NCBI GenBank assembly: GCA_921293015.1
Contig: OV121081.1
Coordinates: 60,157,022-60,221,021, forward strand
Direction of reading: 5' to 3'
DNA: 64,000 nucleotides
From: Phorcus lineatus
Taxonomy: Eukaryota > Mollusca > Gastropoda > Trochida > Trochidae
Below, piece by piece: positions 51,845 through 64,000 of the stretch; the stretch's first letter is position 1; the number at the start of each line of letters is the position of its first letter. The notes below the pieces were generated by a model that saw only the letters and a list, made by a program, of their open reading frames with translations, was not told the DNA's origin and searched no databases. The translations under genes were made by a program, and so were the position numbers.

Positions 51845-52110
51845 TTCTCCACTATGCTCATGTTTACGAGGTACCCATTCACAGTTGGGTGAACTCGTAC
51901 ACAGTCCCAAAACATTGTCCAAGTACATATATATTACACGTTGCTGTATTCGCAACAATGTATATTCATGTATGCACATTTTCATGGGGTTTTTAAGTGC
52001 ACACAGTTGTGTACTGTACTCTATTGGTTGTGACAAGGATTTTACACCCGGTCACAGGTGGCCTCGAAACCCAGTACGTCAACCTCACTGTAACACTGCA
52101 TTTGCCGTCT
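51845..52110 (+). mobile_element. Probable degenerate SINE fragment
   Basis: The phrase ACGAGGTACCCATTCACAGT and TGGGTGAACT, then AACATTGTCCAAG, and later GGTGGCCTCGAAACCCA, recall in order a SINE body seen in many marine invertebrates. Microsatellite-like sequence intervenes. The identification is from memory of the motif and the boundaries are approximate. Confidence 0.35.
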
Positions 52111-55100
52111 CAGCAACAATGCCCCCATCGTATGCCAACCATGCCCAGCTATTGCCTTATGTCTGAAGCACTAACCAATTTGGATTCATCTTGAAAATAT
52201 TTAACATTTACATCAACATATTGGCACTTATCTCGCAATCGTATCTGTTTCTAGATGTACACTGATTGACAAAAAGACAAAACAGACACGAAAGAAGACA
52301 TGAACATGTCTGATGACATAGCTGATATGAACAACGCACGCTCAATTGACATGTGCTAATACATTCACTGTGAAGTCAATCAGACGAAGACATTATTTGT
52401 TGGTTCATTTGGTATTTGAGTTAAATATAAAACGTCAGCCGACAAAGTGGACAGCTCTGAGAGACGTTGTTAGAATTATTAACTATTCATTTTGTTTTTC
52501 TCATCAGTACTGTTATTTGTCAGTAGCAAGTTGGGTAATTGACAGTCCAGATGAAACAGATATATCTAAGCCTATGTAATTGCTTTGGGCTCGACGGCAA
52601 ACGATATTAAAACTGGAATAGACATGATATATTTTAGCAGTGGTTGACCAAACCTTGATTGGATCTTACCAAATCATATCAGTAAAAAACATTTGATACC
52701 ATTATTGGTACCGCAATCTCTTGGACAGCATAATGTATATTGTTTGTACGAGTCAGGGTTCAAGATTGAAAGATTCATGGCTACTATAAGTGTGACACGT
52801 AATGAACCCCAAAAACAGGAATATGGTAAAAAAATATATTCCCAATAAACGAATCAAAAGTGCCTATAACATTAGATGCAGATTAGTGAAGATATGTCAA
52901 GCCTCCAACAACTCCCAATATGTTTGATATTTCCTGTTATATCTAAAGGTCTTATTGTAAAAACCTAGAAGAAATGACAAACCACAAAGTCCAAACATAA
53001 GTAACCTAAAGCACCTTTGTCATATGTTTATTTCAGGGACGTGGAGTAAAAATAATTGTAATGCATTAGTCTTCACATATGTTTCAAATACGTCGATATT
53101 TAATGTGATGTTATGAGAACTTGAATTTATTTCTTTTCATACCACATTTTTTTTCAAAAGGAATTATTGGTGTTAATCTTCGTACCGTAGGGCAATTTGA
53201 TTTTTTTCAATATTCAAATGAAAAAGGCGACATTGGTTAGATAAAGTGACATGAATCATTTTAAGATATTCAACTGGAAATACTTTTGCTGACAACAACT
53301 CTAATTAGATAAATTTCACGAACAACTTAGTGTCTGATTAATCTTATAACAGATTGTTTCAGTCTTGATTACATTTTTAATTAATATTCTGTTATGTGTT
53401 ATTATATGGCCTGTGATTTGAAGCGAAAGGACCGAATCTCATGTATTGATTATTTTTGTGTAAATATGTCTTTGTTATTATTTTAATTTATCTCTAATAG
53501 GGTTAAGTTTAGGTTAGCTTTGGTGATATATTACAGGGATTTTCCTACTACAACTATTCAGAGCCAATTTGTCAATTGTCAGTGTTCCAGTTTATTACCT
53601 GAAAGTTCAGTTTGAATTTTGGTTTCGACAGGCAAGTCATGCATTTTAAAAGATATTTTATGTTGTTTGCATGTTAAGAACATCTGGCAGGTTCACACGC
53701 CAGGTAACTTTAATTTTGTATTTCAATAACTTAAAGGTCTCATGTTCAGTGTCTTAATTTATATAGTAAACATGGTAAACAGTAATATCAGTATTTCAGA
53801 AGTATTCTATGCTAGGTCGTGTCTATTATTTTCTGTATATAAATTCACATGTTTTAGAATTTCTGTTCATAAAGTAAGTTTAGATAAGATTTTTCCCCCT
53901 TCCTATAGTACTCATAACTTCTAAATTTATATTTTGTAAAGATAAGTTTATGCATTTTTCTCCCCTTTTGAGAAAATGGACCAGTCCATACTTCACAGGC
54001 TTTACATGTAAATTTATTTCCATTTTTTCTTTTCTTCAGAGATTATTATTCGATTTACTATCTTTTCATCATAGAAATTCTTTGCAGCATTAATGCTTTT
54101 TATAAAGTTTCCAGGTTCCTTTGTCTGTGGATATTGTACTAGCGATTAACTCACATTAGGTGAAATGTATCAGTGATTGCATAGGAATTGCAAGAGTTAC
54201 TTCCCGTGAAGAGTTATGGATTTATATATTTCCAGACAAGCATACACATCATTATGTATTCATTTACTGATAAAACAGATAACTGTCAATGTGTTTCATA
54301 TTGATTTATTAATAATTTTGCACTCCACAGACCTCTGACATTAAAGGTGTTAGAAAGTCATCATCCTTTTTTAAACCTATTTCATCCAGTTATTATTAAG
54401 AGTAAACTTTAGTTTCATTCCGGTTTATTTATCTAGTGATAGATGAATTGATATTGTTCTGAGACTTATTGCTTACAATCTCTAGCCTTTATCTTCAACA
54501 ACCGTTTACATATCTTACCCTGTAATAAATTTTGTTGCACCGAAACATTCATTACATGTAAAAAAAAGGTGGAATTGATTGATTGTGCATTATGTGTATC
54601 AATGCACAATGTTTGTCTTGAATCATTAGTTGTGCATGTACAATTTTGTTTTGATAGGCAATTGTTATTTATAGTACAGAGACGAATAAAAAATATGGCT
54701 TAATATTCCTATAGTATATTAAGTTATCATATAAAATAATTTAACAACAAAATATTCATAAGTGAAAAGAAAAGATCAGATCTGAAAAGAAGAGTATAAT
54801 TTAAAATACTTACCTATTTTGACCTTTCAAATGTTTTAGATGTATTTGCAGCTTCCATTTTAATGATTTTATGTCAAATTAATGCTTGTTCCCCTTAATA
54901 TAATTTCTATCCAAGGGGAGTATCAGATACATATAAAGGATATATGTAAGGATATGGGAAATACTGCGCAAGTACACACGTGTTGTTATGTGGAAGAAGG
55001 TTAATACCTTATCAACACTTTGGTTTGAATGATAAGATGTAGATGGATCTGCCCAAACTGACGTGCCGTTCCTCGCTTACGACATTAAGTTTACATGTGG

Positions 55101-55344
55101 AATAGATACTTTAAACCTACATAACCTTATCATCACAAGATTTTCCTGTTTGTTGAACCAAAAGGGTCAAAGGGGAATTTTACTGTGCATGTTGACATCC
55201 TCAATAAACTGATGAAGGCAAACCTATAAACAAATTATCTCACGGTTGTATTTAGATGAAGTACTGGTGTCTACACGTGTTGATTTAGCAGATAATAACT
55301 GCTGTCAGTCAAACGAGAAAAATATTCAAACAATTAAATTTATA
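52111..55344. other. AT-rich non-coding stretch
   Basis: No element was recognised. A strong splice-acceptor-like sequence lies at 52478-52507, followed by a 24-codon open stretch (see findings). Confidence 0.4.
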
Positions 55345-55560
55345 TTGTCACATGACTTCGTTTGTATTCTCGATTCTGATTGGTTGAGGTTGATTTGGGC
55401 TAGTTTAAAACTTTCTTGTTTGGGTTTTACGATATTTTTGATGTAGCGTTATAATTGTTGATTTCAGTCTCAAATTAAACAAGTATTTTGTAAGATCTCG
55501 CTTTTACGAATGCCACTATTTGGTATTATCAGTACGATGTTTGTAATGTAAATTATGCCG
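55345..55560 (+). repeat. Dispersed repeat F, copy 2, contiguous
   Basis: Contiguous version of the block that is split at 39656-41190. The last 77 bp (CGAATGCCACTATTTGGTAT onward) are almost identical between copies. Confidence 0.78.
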
Positions 55561-55991
55561 TCGGTTTTAAACTAAATTTGCGGGTGTTGAATAGCGATGA
55601 ATCCCGGGGATTTTGCAAACGCAACTATTAATCTTTAAAAAGAATACAATACAACGTCCCCTTTCATACCATTTTTATAAAACGAGTGTGGTTTGGTATC
55701 TAACGAGCGAAAGCGAATTAGATACTGATACCATTCACGAGTTTCATATTAATGTAATTAAACGGGACTCACTTAAGTATTTTAGTTACTACACTCTGAA
55801 TTATGTCAGAGAAAAAAAATAAAAATCGCTGATATTACAATTGCTGCCGGGCAGCTAACATTGTGACGTCATGTGACGTAAGTTAATACGGGATGTTTAT
55901 ACACAATGTGTAAATACATTGTAGAATTATAAAACGGCGGTATCTTCCACGTGCGAGTAACATATCAAATATAACAATTTAACCATTTATA
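55561..55991. other. Non-coding stretch with a short hairpin
   Basis: GGTATCTAA..TTAGATACTGATACC around 55696-55733 forms a small inverted repeat. No gene was recognised. Confidence 0.4.
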
Positions 55992-56185
55992 AACAAAGAG
56001 TTTAAAGTTACAATATAGACTAATACAAATTTATAGAAGTTATACAAGTTATACAGTATCAAATTGGTTAAAAGGCTAGCAATACTCACCAAGTCCTTGA
56101 TCAAATGACAGTGATAGTTTGGGTCCTGTCCTTGATGGTAATTCCTTGATGAAACATTTTTCAAAAATATGGAGAATGGTTGCAT
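55992..56185 (+). repeat. Dispersed repeat D, copy 2
   Basis: Direct match to 6310-6510. It sits between repeat F copy 2 and block C copy 2. Confidence 0.75.
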
Positions 56186-56389
56186 ATGCAAACTTTAAAT
56201 TATGATTTCAAATAAAACATGTACATTTGATCCAGAAAATTGTAATCATTGAAACAAGGTCAGTCAAAATATTTCATCCACCAGATTAGTTTATTTTAAC
56301 AGGTATATTAGGATGCAATATCATCTGGATCTTATTCAAACTTTAATAGTTCGTTTATATATTTTTCTTATCGGACGCTACTTTTATTA

Positions 56390-57240
56390 CCATTTCATTT
56401 CAAATCGACCCAGCATTATTTCGGTGATTAATATGGACGATTAATGCAAGCAATACACAATTGAAATCGGGGTTTATTCACATACCGATTTTGTATTGTT
56501 TTAATGTCCAAATGCATTGTTTATCACAGAAAACCGCATGTCTGTCAAGGTCACATACAAATTGTTGTGTTCTTTCTCATTCTTAACTCCATTTATAACA
56601 ACACGACACATTATAAAAATCGATAAATGTTAAAGTATTAAGCAAACCATACATTTTATACGTGGGTTTTGATGCCACATAAAGTTTTATTTTGTTCGAG
56701 TTTTTCTGTAGCTATGCAAAGTACATCTTGATGTTTATTCGACAAACATTTCATATAATTTCATTATCTATTCTTGTTTTAACTCCATAAATAACTCCTT
56801 ACGATGTAAACATTTCTTCGATGTTTGTTGATTTTGTCAAAACGCCTAAACAGCAAGGCGAATCTGTGCCACTAGAAACATAAATACGAATATTTTAATT
56901 GGTTAAACACTTAGTTTTCCTTACAAGTATCTGCTATGAAATGATTATGCCCCATACTTTTCACAGTAAAAAAATATATATAGTGTGTAAACCTCAGGTA
57001 AAATGCAAGTTTACACAATCAACCTTAGAATAAGTTGGGTCTAGATAGGATCGATTGGTATAATTGGATTCCAGATTAGCAGCATGCGTGATCTGCAGAC
57101 AACAAAAACTAGTTTGATTACATTTCCGCCTACGTGTGTCTGTCTGTCAGGATAATGAAAAACATGACAGTTTCATCTTCCGTCCACCTTGTATATGACC
57201 GGCCCTCAAACATTGAAAGCACGTGTCATAACTATAACTG
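56390..57240 (+). repeat. Duplicated block C, copy 2
   Basis: Matches 43300-44120 in the same orientation, with the strongest identity at 57013-57183. A 69-codon plus frame at 57134-57343 starts inside it but is not conserved in copy 1. Confidence 0.8.
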
Positions 57241-58207
57241 GTTTGTCTCATTTATTGCTTCGAATGTATTAGAAAAAGACACGAACGCTCTGGTGCCAAA
57301 TAGTTTAATCAATTTAGTGATATGTCTTCTTTTTCAAAACTAATTACTCTTCCCCTTTCAATAAAACAGATTCTTAATAGGCATACACCTTTTACTGTGT
57401 TAAACTAGCTATTCATAGGAAATTAAATAATTCTTTGTATAAGAAGAAGGAAAGTCAAATGAGACTATCATTATGTAACAATTATATAAGTAAGTATTTT
57501 ATACTTCTCCTTTTAATTTTGGAGAATATAATGGCATCTCGATATCAAATCTACATACTACAGCTGTGGAACAAAAGTTTGTAAATGTAAATAGGTCTTC
57601 ACTTATCTATATTTTCAAGCATCATTCATCCATAAGGTACTATTTTTTGAGTAGATGAAACAAACTCACTCAAAGATGATATTCATATTAATACATGAAC
57701 ACATTTGGAAGGAATTTATGAAACTCTGTGTTACAAAATGCAAAATATCAAATCTCTTTATCATCTTAAAAAGTGCCAATTTAAAATATTGTTTTTCGTA
57801 AAATATATAAGATAAAGCATAATGTTAACACATGTTGTCTATTTTGATCAAACGTTTTCGCAAAGGTATTCAAATGATATGTTATTGCAGAAATAAGAAC
57901 TTCTCGATTTTTAAATTGTGACCACATGCCTTCTTTGGGGATCGCCAAAAAATGTTGTTAACATACCACATATCTGATATCTATCACTAACAGTATTTGT
58001 AATATGTTATATTTTCAAATTTTCGAAGAACGTTGAATTTACATAGAGATTCTTATACAGTGAAACCAACTTTGGTTCAGCAGCTGTAGAGAAGTCAAAA
58101 TAGTCATAAGTTTTTTGCAATAACTAATCATAAGTGCTTTTCTCACTTTAATAATGCTACTCTTCAATAATTCAACATGACTATTAATGGGGGAAATTCT
58201 TGTTGAA
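57241..58207. other. AT-rich non-coding stretch
   Basis: Nothing recognisable. Confidence 0.4.
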
Positions 58208-58521
58208 AATGGGTGCGGGATATCGCGTTCGGTTTCAGATCAAGGTCCGTGGTTTGATTCCCGCCGAGGGCTCGGCAACTTTTTCCACAGTAGAGACCTG
58301 TTGTACACGCAGTTGGGTTTGGGTGCAATGCTACACTGAATTTCAGCGCAGTACCACACATGGTTCGCTAGTTCCAGTTCGATGCCCACAGATTTCACAG
58401 CAATGCATACCCACAATGGTGTTGCGGGCTTTCTCCCTGCAATAATGCTAGAAGCTGTGATATAAGTGAAATACTCTTGAAAGCGGCGTTAACACCCAAA
58501 TCACCTCACCTCGTCTCACCT
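58208..58521 (+). mobile_element. tRNA-derived SINE, copy 3 (most complete)
   Basis: The head contains an A-box-like GCGGGATATCGCGTTCGG (about 58213-58230) and a B box GGTTTGATTCC at 58251-58261, one change from the consensus. The body carries TTTGGGTGCAATG, AATTTCAGCGCAGTACC and ATGCATACCCACAATG. The 3' part has GTGATATAAGTGAAATACTC, AAAGCGGCGTTAAC and a repetitive CACCT tail. Such elements are transcribed by RNA polymerase III from the internal boxes and moved by a partner LINE. The GCGTTAA-type 3' motif resembles mollusc SINEs known to me; the name was not checked. Confidence 0.87.
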
Positions 58522-59495
58522 CTTTTGGTGAAGGTTATCAATGGGAACACTTGACACCAGACTGTGGAATCAATAAATGACAATCATATTCCATTGTTAT
58601 AGTATAGTTACGTCCGTAAGATGTCCATCTCATAACAATATCTGAAATCAAATCCATTTGCCAGTACTTGAGACGAGACACATAATTACTTTAGCCAGTT
58701 CTCTCAGGGCATTGGATAACGAGATACCCTTTTGCCTGAAAACAAAACACTTGCCTGAACTAAACTCAGAAATAAATAGCATCTGTGTGAATGAGATCTT
58801 GAGACGTCTTCGATGTAACTGCAGAAATCATATAATCAATATGCTTGCCCTTGCACTTGAGACCGTCATCAGGCGCTGTATCAGATCAACATGCTCTGCC
58901 CCTAGATGAGAGAGGACAAAACCAAACGAAAATCAGACATCTGTATCCCTCTTGGTTTGGGATTAGTGCTGTATGTCAGTAGCCACACATGTTCATTTAA
59001 TCCAAAGATTTACCTCGTAATGGATTTAGGAGATCGAACATCAAGGTTTACACAAAGTGAATTACGTCTTAACTAAAATAGTTGTTCAAATTGACTGTTA
59101 CTATTGATTTGATTCAAATTTATTACTATTTTCTTCGACAGTCAAAAATATGTTCGCAAGTATTTGTGCAAGAGCGCAATTTTCTTTTAAATTTCAACAT
59201 TTTTTTAAAAGTTTGTTGTAGTTTCATGTTGTAATTCATTTAGGATTTCTGACGATAATGCCGCAACAGCGGATGTACATTTTTACAAGTGTTTGACACT
59301 TATTGTCACCGGGTGTAGTTAGTGATTCTCATAGCTTCTCATTTGATTTCAGCTTCTATCAAATTATTTACAGAAAACGTTGTAACAGCTACACACAAGT
59401 GTGTGATTATACTGAACTTTAAGTTTACAATTTAAGTTTTTCTGCATTTTAGTCAAATAAGTTTTAGAACTATTATTATTATATTTATTAAAAAA

Positions 59496-59497
<2 letters not shown>
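58522..59497. other. Non-coding stretch
   Basis: No gene called. An open plus-strand frame at about 58640-58909 (83 codons from a TTG) is amphipathic but has no ATG at its head and no recognised domain. Confidence 0.35.
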
Positions 59498-59527
<30 letters not shown>

Positions 59528-59591
59528 CAGTTGTAGTAATGATAGTAGTGGTAGTAGTAGTAGTGGTAGTAGTAGTAGTAGCAGCAGCAGC

Positions 59592-59623
<32 letters not shown>

Positions 59624-59659
59624 AGGAAGTAGTAGAGGAAGTAGTAGTAGTAGTCGTAA
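59498..59659. repeat. (GTA)n trinucleotide microsatellite, imperfect
   Basis: About 50 GTA units with GCA, GGT and GAG interruptions. The threonine-rich and leucine-rich minus frames across it are repeat translations. Confidence 0.97.
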
Positions 59660-60735
59660 GTGCATGATAACCATGATTTAGCTTAATTATATAAAACAAA
59701 AGACTTGTAATATCCGAACTCTTTAACAGATTATCGGTACCTCTGAAAAGGTTAAGTCCAAGTTTTTCCGTATTACCCATATGCTGTGCATTGCATTTTC
59801 TTTTATTTCCTTAAAACTATTTTGTGCGCAAAAAACAAGCTCTCAAAAACATTAACCTCGTAAATGTCCTGACAGGTTACTGACATTTTCCAAAGCAGTA
59901 TTCAATTTCTTACTGGAGGTGACATATTTTTCTCTTTCCGAACCAAGGATCGATTTCCATGTCTGATACATGACACATACCTTGATATGCAGTTTCGTAA
60001 TTACAGGGTGACGTGATTAACGATACAGAAATGTACTTAGTGATGGGGCGCAATGTTTTTTAAGATAGAGTGTCGATCAGGTTGAGGAACGATTGCATTA
60101 AAGGAGCAGTAGCATGTCTTTTTGAAGTCTTATATCTTCAAATATTACAGAATTAATATTTGTTTACGCATTATTTTCAGAAGGACAAACACATCATTAC
60201 GCAAACCGATTATTCTTAATGGTAAGAGAAAGTATCAAATATCTAGTGAAAACTGTTGACAGTCGTTTTAATGTGAACAGTTAATACTGTTAAGGTTGGA
60301 AAATAAATTCGCTTACCTGAATATTTTACGAGTACGTTCGTTTTTAAATTGCTTATTTTTTATTAAAACCAATTTCCTTGCAATTGCAACAAATTGGTTT
60401 TCTGTATTCTGTTTGCTACTGGCCCTTCAGCAATTCGATATTTACTGTTCCTCATACATCTATAGAACACCGTCTGAATGTGGAATATCGTTTCTTTGAT
60501 AATCGTAAAGACAGATTACAGAAAAACAACCTATTATTAGGTTAGCTTATATTGTGAAAGAACATCCGCTGGAAAAATCGGAAAACATTTATGAATCGCA
60601 AAAATCGAACTATCCATGTCAATTAATATCGTATTCAGAATCACGAAAGAACTGTAGAGTAATTTACACGTCAGAGAATTGATTTCTAGACTTTAGTAAT
60701 TGAATTATCGTTTAGAATTGCATTTACTTTGTTCA
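59660..60735. other. AT-rich non-coding stretch
   Basis: Nothing recognisable. Confidence 0.4.
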
Positions 60736-61082
60736 TTGATTCTGTTTTGCAACAAGTAACTGGAATTAGAAATTTTAATATCAAGATTTTTTTCAATGCA
60801 ATTCTATTATTCAATATTGAAATTATCCTTTATCTTCCCCAGCTACATCCCTGATGATTAAATCCTTCTCTTCTGTGTAAATAATAAGACATTGTAACAG
60901 GATATCATTCTAAATAGGAAAGCGAAAGTCAAGAGGAAGTTCTTTCCTTTCCCATGAGATAGAAAATAAATTAAGTCCTCCAAGTATGAGATCGTCGTAT
61001 TCTCCTCGACTTTTAAGAAAGGTTAAGAACACGGATATTCACTTGATCTGTAAACAACTTAATTAAGCACTACTTAGAAGTG
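60736..61082 (+). repeat. Duplicated block E, copy 2
   Basis: Matches 51238-51602 in the same orientation. Confidence 0.75.
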
Positions 61083-61798
61083 CGGCTGAACGTGTTTCTC
61101 AGTTTGGTGAGAATATCCCTTCATGCTATGCGGAGCGAGCAAGACTGGAAACAACTTTCTCTGTCCCAATTCATTGTTCATGTAGTGTTTAGTTGCCATT
61201 TTATCACAACAAAACTTCAGAATTTCTTTCTCAATCTCAAATAAATCTTACAGTTTCACTTACATGATTTTATTGCTAGTTTCCAATGTGTATTTTCCCC
61301 CCTAGAATGGTGGTCATTTCAAATTCAGTAAGTTCTTTTACCATTAGATATTACATAGATATACACAGTATATAAATACATATGAAGAATCCTAATGTTA
61401 TTATAACCTCCTAGGAAAGACTATGCCATGCATCATGTTTACTTGAATTCTTTAAAGATATTGAAATATTCCTACTACTCCTGCAAAATCAATATCTTGA
61501 GATACAATACAATGAAGATGAATGACATGATGAAATAACAGGTGACATGTTGACAGGGTAATCAAAATTCAGTTACACAACCCTTTTAGTTCATGACCGA
61601 CTACACCCACTTTCTGCAATTTTCAGATCTCTGAAGTCTGACACATTAATGTCACATTGCTTTATGAACATAATTGTGTTGTTCTTACTTCTGACAGAGC
61701 CATTGTTTTTTGCGGAAGTCCTGAATATTTTCTTTGATGTAAGATCATTCTTATCTTTTTTATTGCACAAATGTTTTCAATTCCAACAAAACATCGTT
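61083..61798. other. AT-rich non-coding stretch
   Basis: Nothing recognisable. Confidence 0.4.
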
Positions 61799-61805
61799 CA
61801 ATATA

Positions 61806-61879
<74 letters not shown>

Positions 61880-62058
61880 AAAAAACTTCTTCATAGTTCA
61901 AGTAATAAATAGATAAAAAACTAACACAAAAAAACTTCTTCATAGTTCAAGTAATAAATAGATAAAAAACATGGCAACGTCATAAAGACCCCATGATGAT
62001 CACTGAATAGTGTGAAACCGGTCGGGGATTTAAATCATTTCCAGACTTTTGTTTTTTA

Positions 62059-62104
<46 letters not shown>
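61799..62104. repeat. Symmetric TA-microsatellite structure with 49-bp tandem duplication
   Basis: Left (TA)n spans 61799-61876 and right (TA)n about 62059-62104. After the left run a 49-bp unit (ACAAAAAAACTTCTTCATAG..) occurs twice, starting at 61877 and 61926. The inner words ATAGATAAAAAAC (61958-61970) and GTTTTTTATCTAT (62051-62063) are perfect inverse copies, so both TA runs become arms of one large hairpin around an 80-bp loop containing GTGAAACCGGTCGGGG. Confidence 0.85.
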
Positions 62105-62107
<3 letters not shown>

Positions 62108-63206
62108 AGGTGACTAAACGACCTTCCATTTAATACTATTTTTATCAAACAAGTAATTGATTTAGTATACAACGAGTTTGAGACAAAATCATTTACGGGT
62201 TTGATAAATATAGAAATAAATCGAAGGAAGTTTAGTTTGCTGTTTACTGATCGCCTCAGGCATTTTTTCTGACAGTGTGCTTCCGTGCTTTAGCTGCCAT
62301 TTTGACGGCGGTGCTTACATTGTCGTTTAGTATCCTCTATATAAGTATAACAATTCACGGGGGAATAATTAAACGTAATCTTAATCAATGATTGGAAATG
62401 GTTTCACATCTTTAGCATGCAGCTATTCCAAGTCCAGAGTTTTTCTATTATAATTGTTATTGATGAATTACAACTTTTAAATAATAAAAATGTATTATTC
62501 TACTTAAAGAAGAACATAACTTGTCAATTAAAATGGCCAAATGTATACAATTTATGGCATATTCCAAAGTGGCGTGTGTGACATTGTTGTACATATTGAC
62601 ATTTAAAAAATTATTTCTATTTATTCATTTGCATACATGATTCGTCATTTCCAAAGGGATGTGGCCTCAAGGTTATTAAAACCAAATTGATGAAAAAAGT
62701 CGAGATATACTATTTCATAAATGGAATAAATTATCTATCTCTTCAAATTGTGGACTTTTACAAAATCAATCACATAGCGTTCTTTAGTCTTATAATACAT
62801 ATTTGCATTATCTTAAATTGTCAGTAATTAATTGGCGTGTAAATTACGTCCCTCTTTGATTAAACACATGAAAGAATTACCATGGCTGTAATTTCATGAT
62901 CAGGGGGTAAGTGCGAATTATATATTTTGAGGGATTAATGATGACGATCTACTATTTCCTCAAGTAATCGAGTTCGCTGCCTCTGTCATTACGTAACCAA
63001 TTTAATTACAGTAATGATAATTGTAATGCATTTTCTCTCCATTTTCTCTACATTCATATCGACATATTTCTTTTATTTACGGTTTAATCAGTTTATGTTC
63101 TTTCAGGTTTCATTTTATGATTTGTTTTGTCACTGTAAATCAATAAAGAAAGAACTGACATCTTTTTCGTGGCGTTTTTGAGATAATAACGGAATTCTAA
63201 CGACTT
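62105..63206. other. AT-rich non-coding stretch
   Basis: Nothing recognisable. Confidence 0.4.
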
Positions 63207-63275
63207 TTTCTTTCGATAAAGAAAATAACTCATGTCATTCAAGTGTATAATTATGTAATTCTCCTCGACTAAACT
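63207..63275 (+). repeat. Partial third copy of block E
   Basis: AACTCATGTCATTCAAGTGT and AATTCTCCTCGAC align with 51482-51530 and 60958-61012. It is shorter and less certain than the other two. Confidence 0.5.
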
Positions 63276-64000
63276 CGGCCATGACAATTTCAAGACTATT
63301 TCATTTAAACTTTTTTCAAATGTGAACTAAGTTGTCAGCAGGGAGTCCATGTAACTAGAAATTGAGTTTCGAATTCGAAATTATTTTAAATCTATGCAAA
63401 AATGCGTTATGATATATTAATAAATACAGAAAAACATTTCTTTTCATTCTCTTGAATTTTTTTCTGAAAAAGGATGTATATATGCACGTAAAAAAACGCA
63501 CGATCCATAAGTAGAATGTAGGAGATAAACCCACGTAATCAATTCCCTCTCTTAAATTATCTATAATATAATATGTATTCTACAGACGTTTATCAATACT
63601 CAACGATGAATAATACAAGAAAACCTGTACAGGTAGATGGTTACTTACAAATAATATCTAATAATAAAACCACATACGCATTGTCTTATGTACCTTAATT
63701 ACATAGATTGTGGGATAATCCAATACAACTATTACATTTTATCGTGTAGACAACCTGTTTAGATATATACTGTTACTTACATATGCACATTGTCTAGCTA
63801 TATGTACTACCTCTAAGATGAGGCACAGCAAGTTGAATTGATCTTTTCTATGACAAATGGAGATGCATCAGCTGGTGTCACAATATTTATTATAACATTA
63901 TACCAAAGCAAAGCTCTTTTAAACTAGTCTTCTTCAATTGATACATGATTGAACTATAGACATGAACATGTTAGACACTCCAAATGAATAAGAAGACATA
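63276..64000. other. AT-rich non-coding stretch
   Basis: Nothing recognisable to the end of the window. Confidence 0.4.

Noticed and set aside
58640-58909. Open plus-strand frame of about 89 codons after the SINE
   Set aside because: No ATG at the head, no recognised domain, no splice signals strong enough to call.
59364-59780. Threonine-rich and leucine-rich minus frames
   Set aside because: Translation of the GTA microsatellite.

Overview
The window reads as non-coding DNA from an animal nuclear genome. It is strongly AT-rich, carries microsatellites of several kinds, and is strewn with decayed mobile elements. Long host reading frames and bacterial-style gene packing are both absent. The repeat types suggest a lophotrochozoan, most likely a mollusc: an L2/CR1-group non-LTR retrotransposon, a tRNA-derived SINE of a mollusc-like build, TA-flanked MITEs and foldback elements. 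That assignment is inference from general repeat style, since no database could be searched.

Layout. 1-19 kb: mostly featureless AT-rich DNA with a 36-bp minisatellite (1.6-1.96 kb), a TA microsatellite, a 92-bp tandem duplication (11.5 kb), a compound CA/TA microsatellite (13.8 kb) and one candidate terminal exon on the minus strand (17.4-17.65 kb). 19.2-25 kb: the only large recognisable element. It is a minus-strand L2-like retrotransposon pseudogene, split by a 2.8-kb DNA transposon with a 17-bp terminal inverted repeat and TTA target duplications. That transposon in turn contains a 0.63-kb TA-flanked MITE, so three insertions are nested. 25-38 kb: a possible promoter/first-exon zone (25.4-26 kb), two foldback elements sharing the same end motif (26.5 and 34.0 kb), a second copy of the MITE in opposite orientation (36.3 kb), and two copies of the SINE (27.8, 38.3 kb).

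39-64 kb: three blocks of homology (39.7-41.2, 43.3-44.1 and 51.2-51.6 kb) recur in the same order and orientation at 55.3-55.6, 56.4-57.2 and 60.7-61.1 kb. This suggests an old segmental duplication since scrambled by insertions and deletions. The zone also holds a three-unit tandem repeat (42.1-42.6 kb), the most complete SINE copy (58.2 kb), a GTA-type microsatellite (59.5 kb) and a symmetric TA-rich structure (61.8-62.1 kb). A few short open stretches look more like coding sequence than their surroundings (14.3, 17.4, 25.9, 45.1 and 50.6 kb). None could be assigned to a family; they are given with low confidence as possible exons. No rRNA, canonical tRNA gene, CRISPR array or complete host gene was seen.
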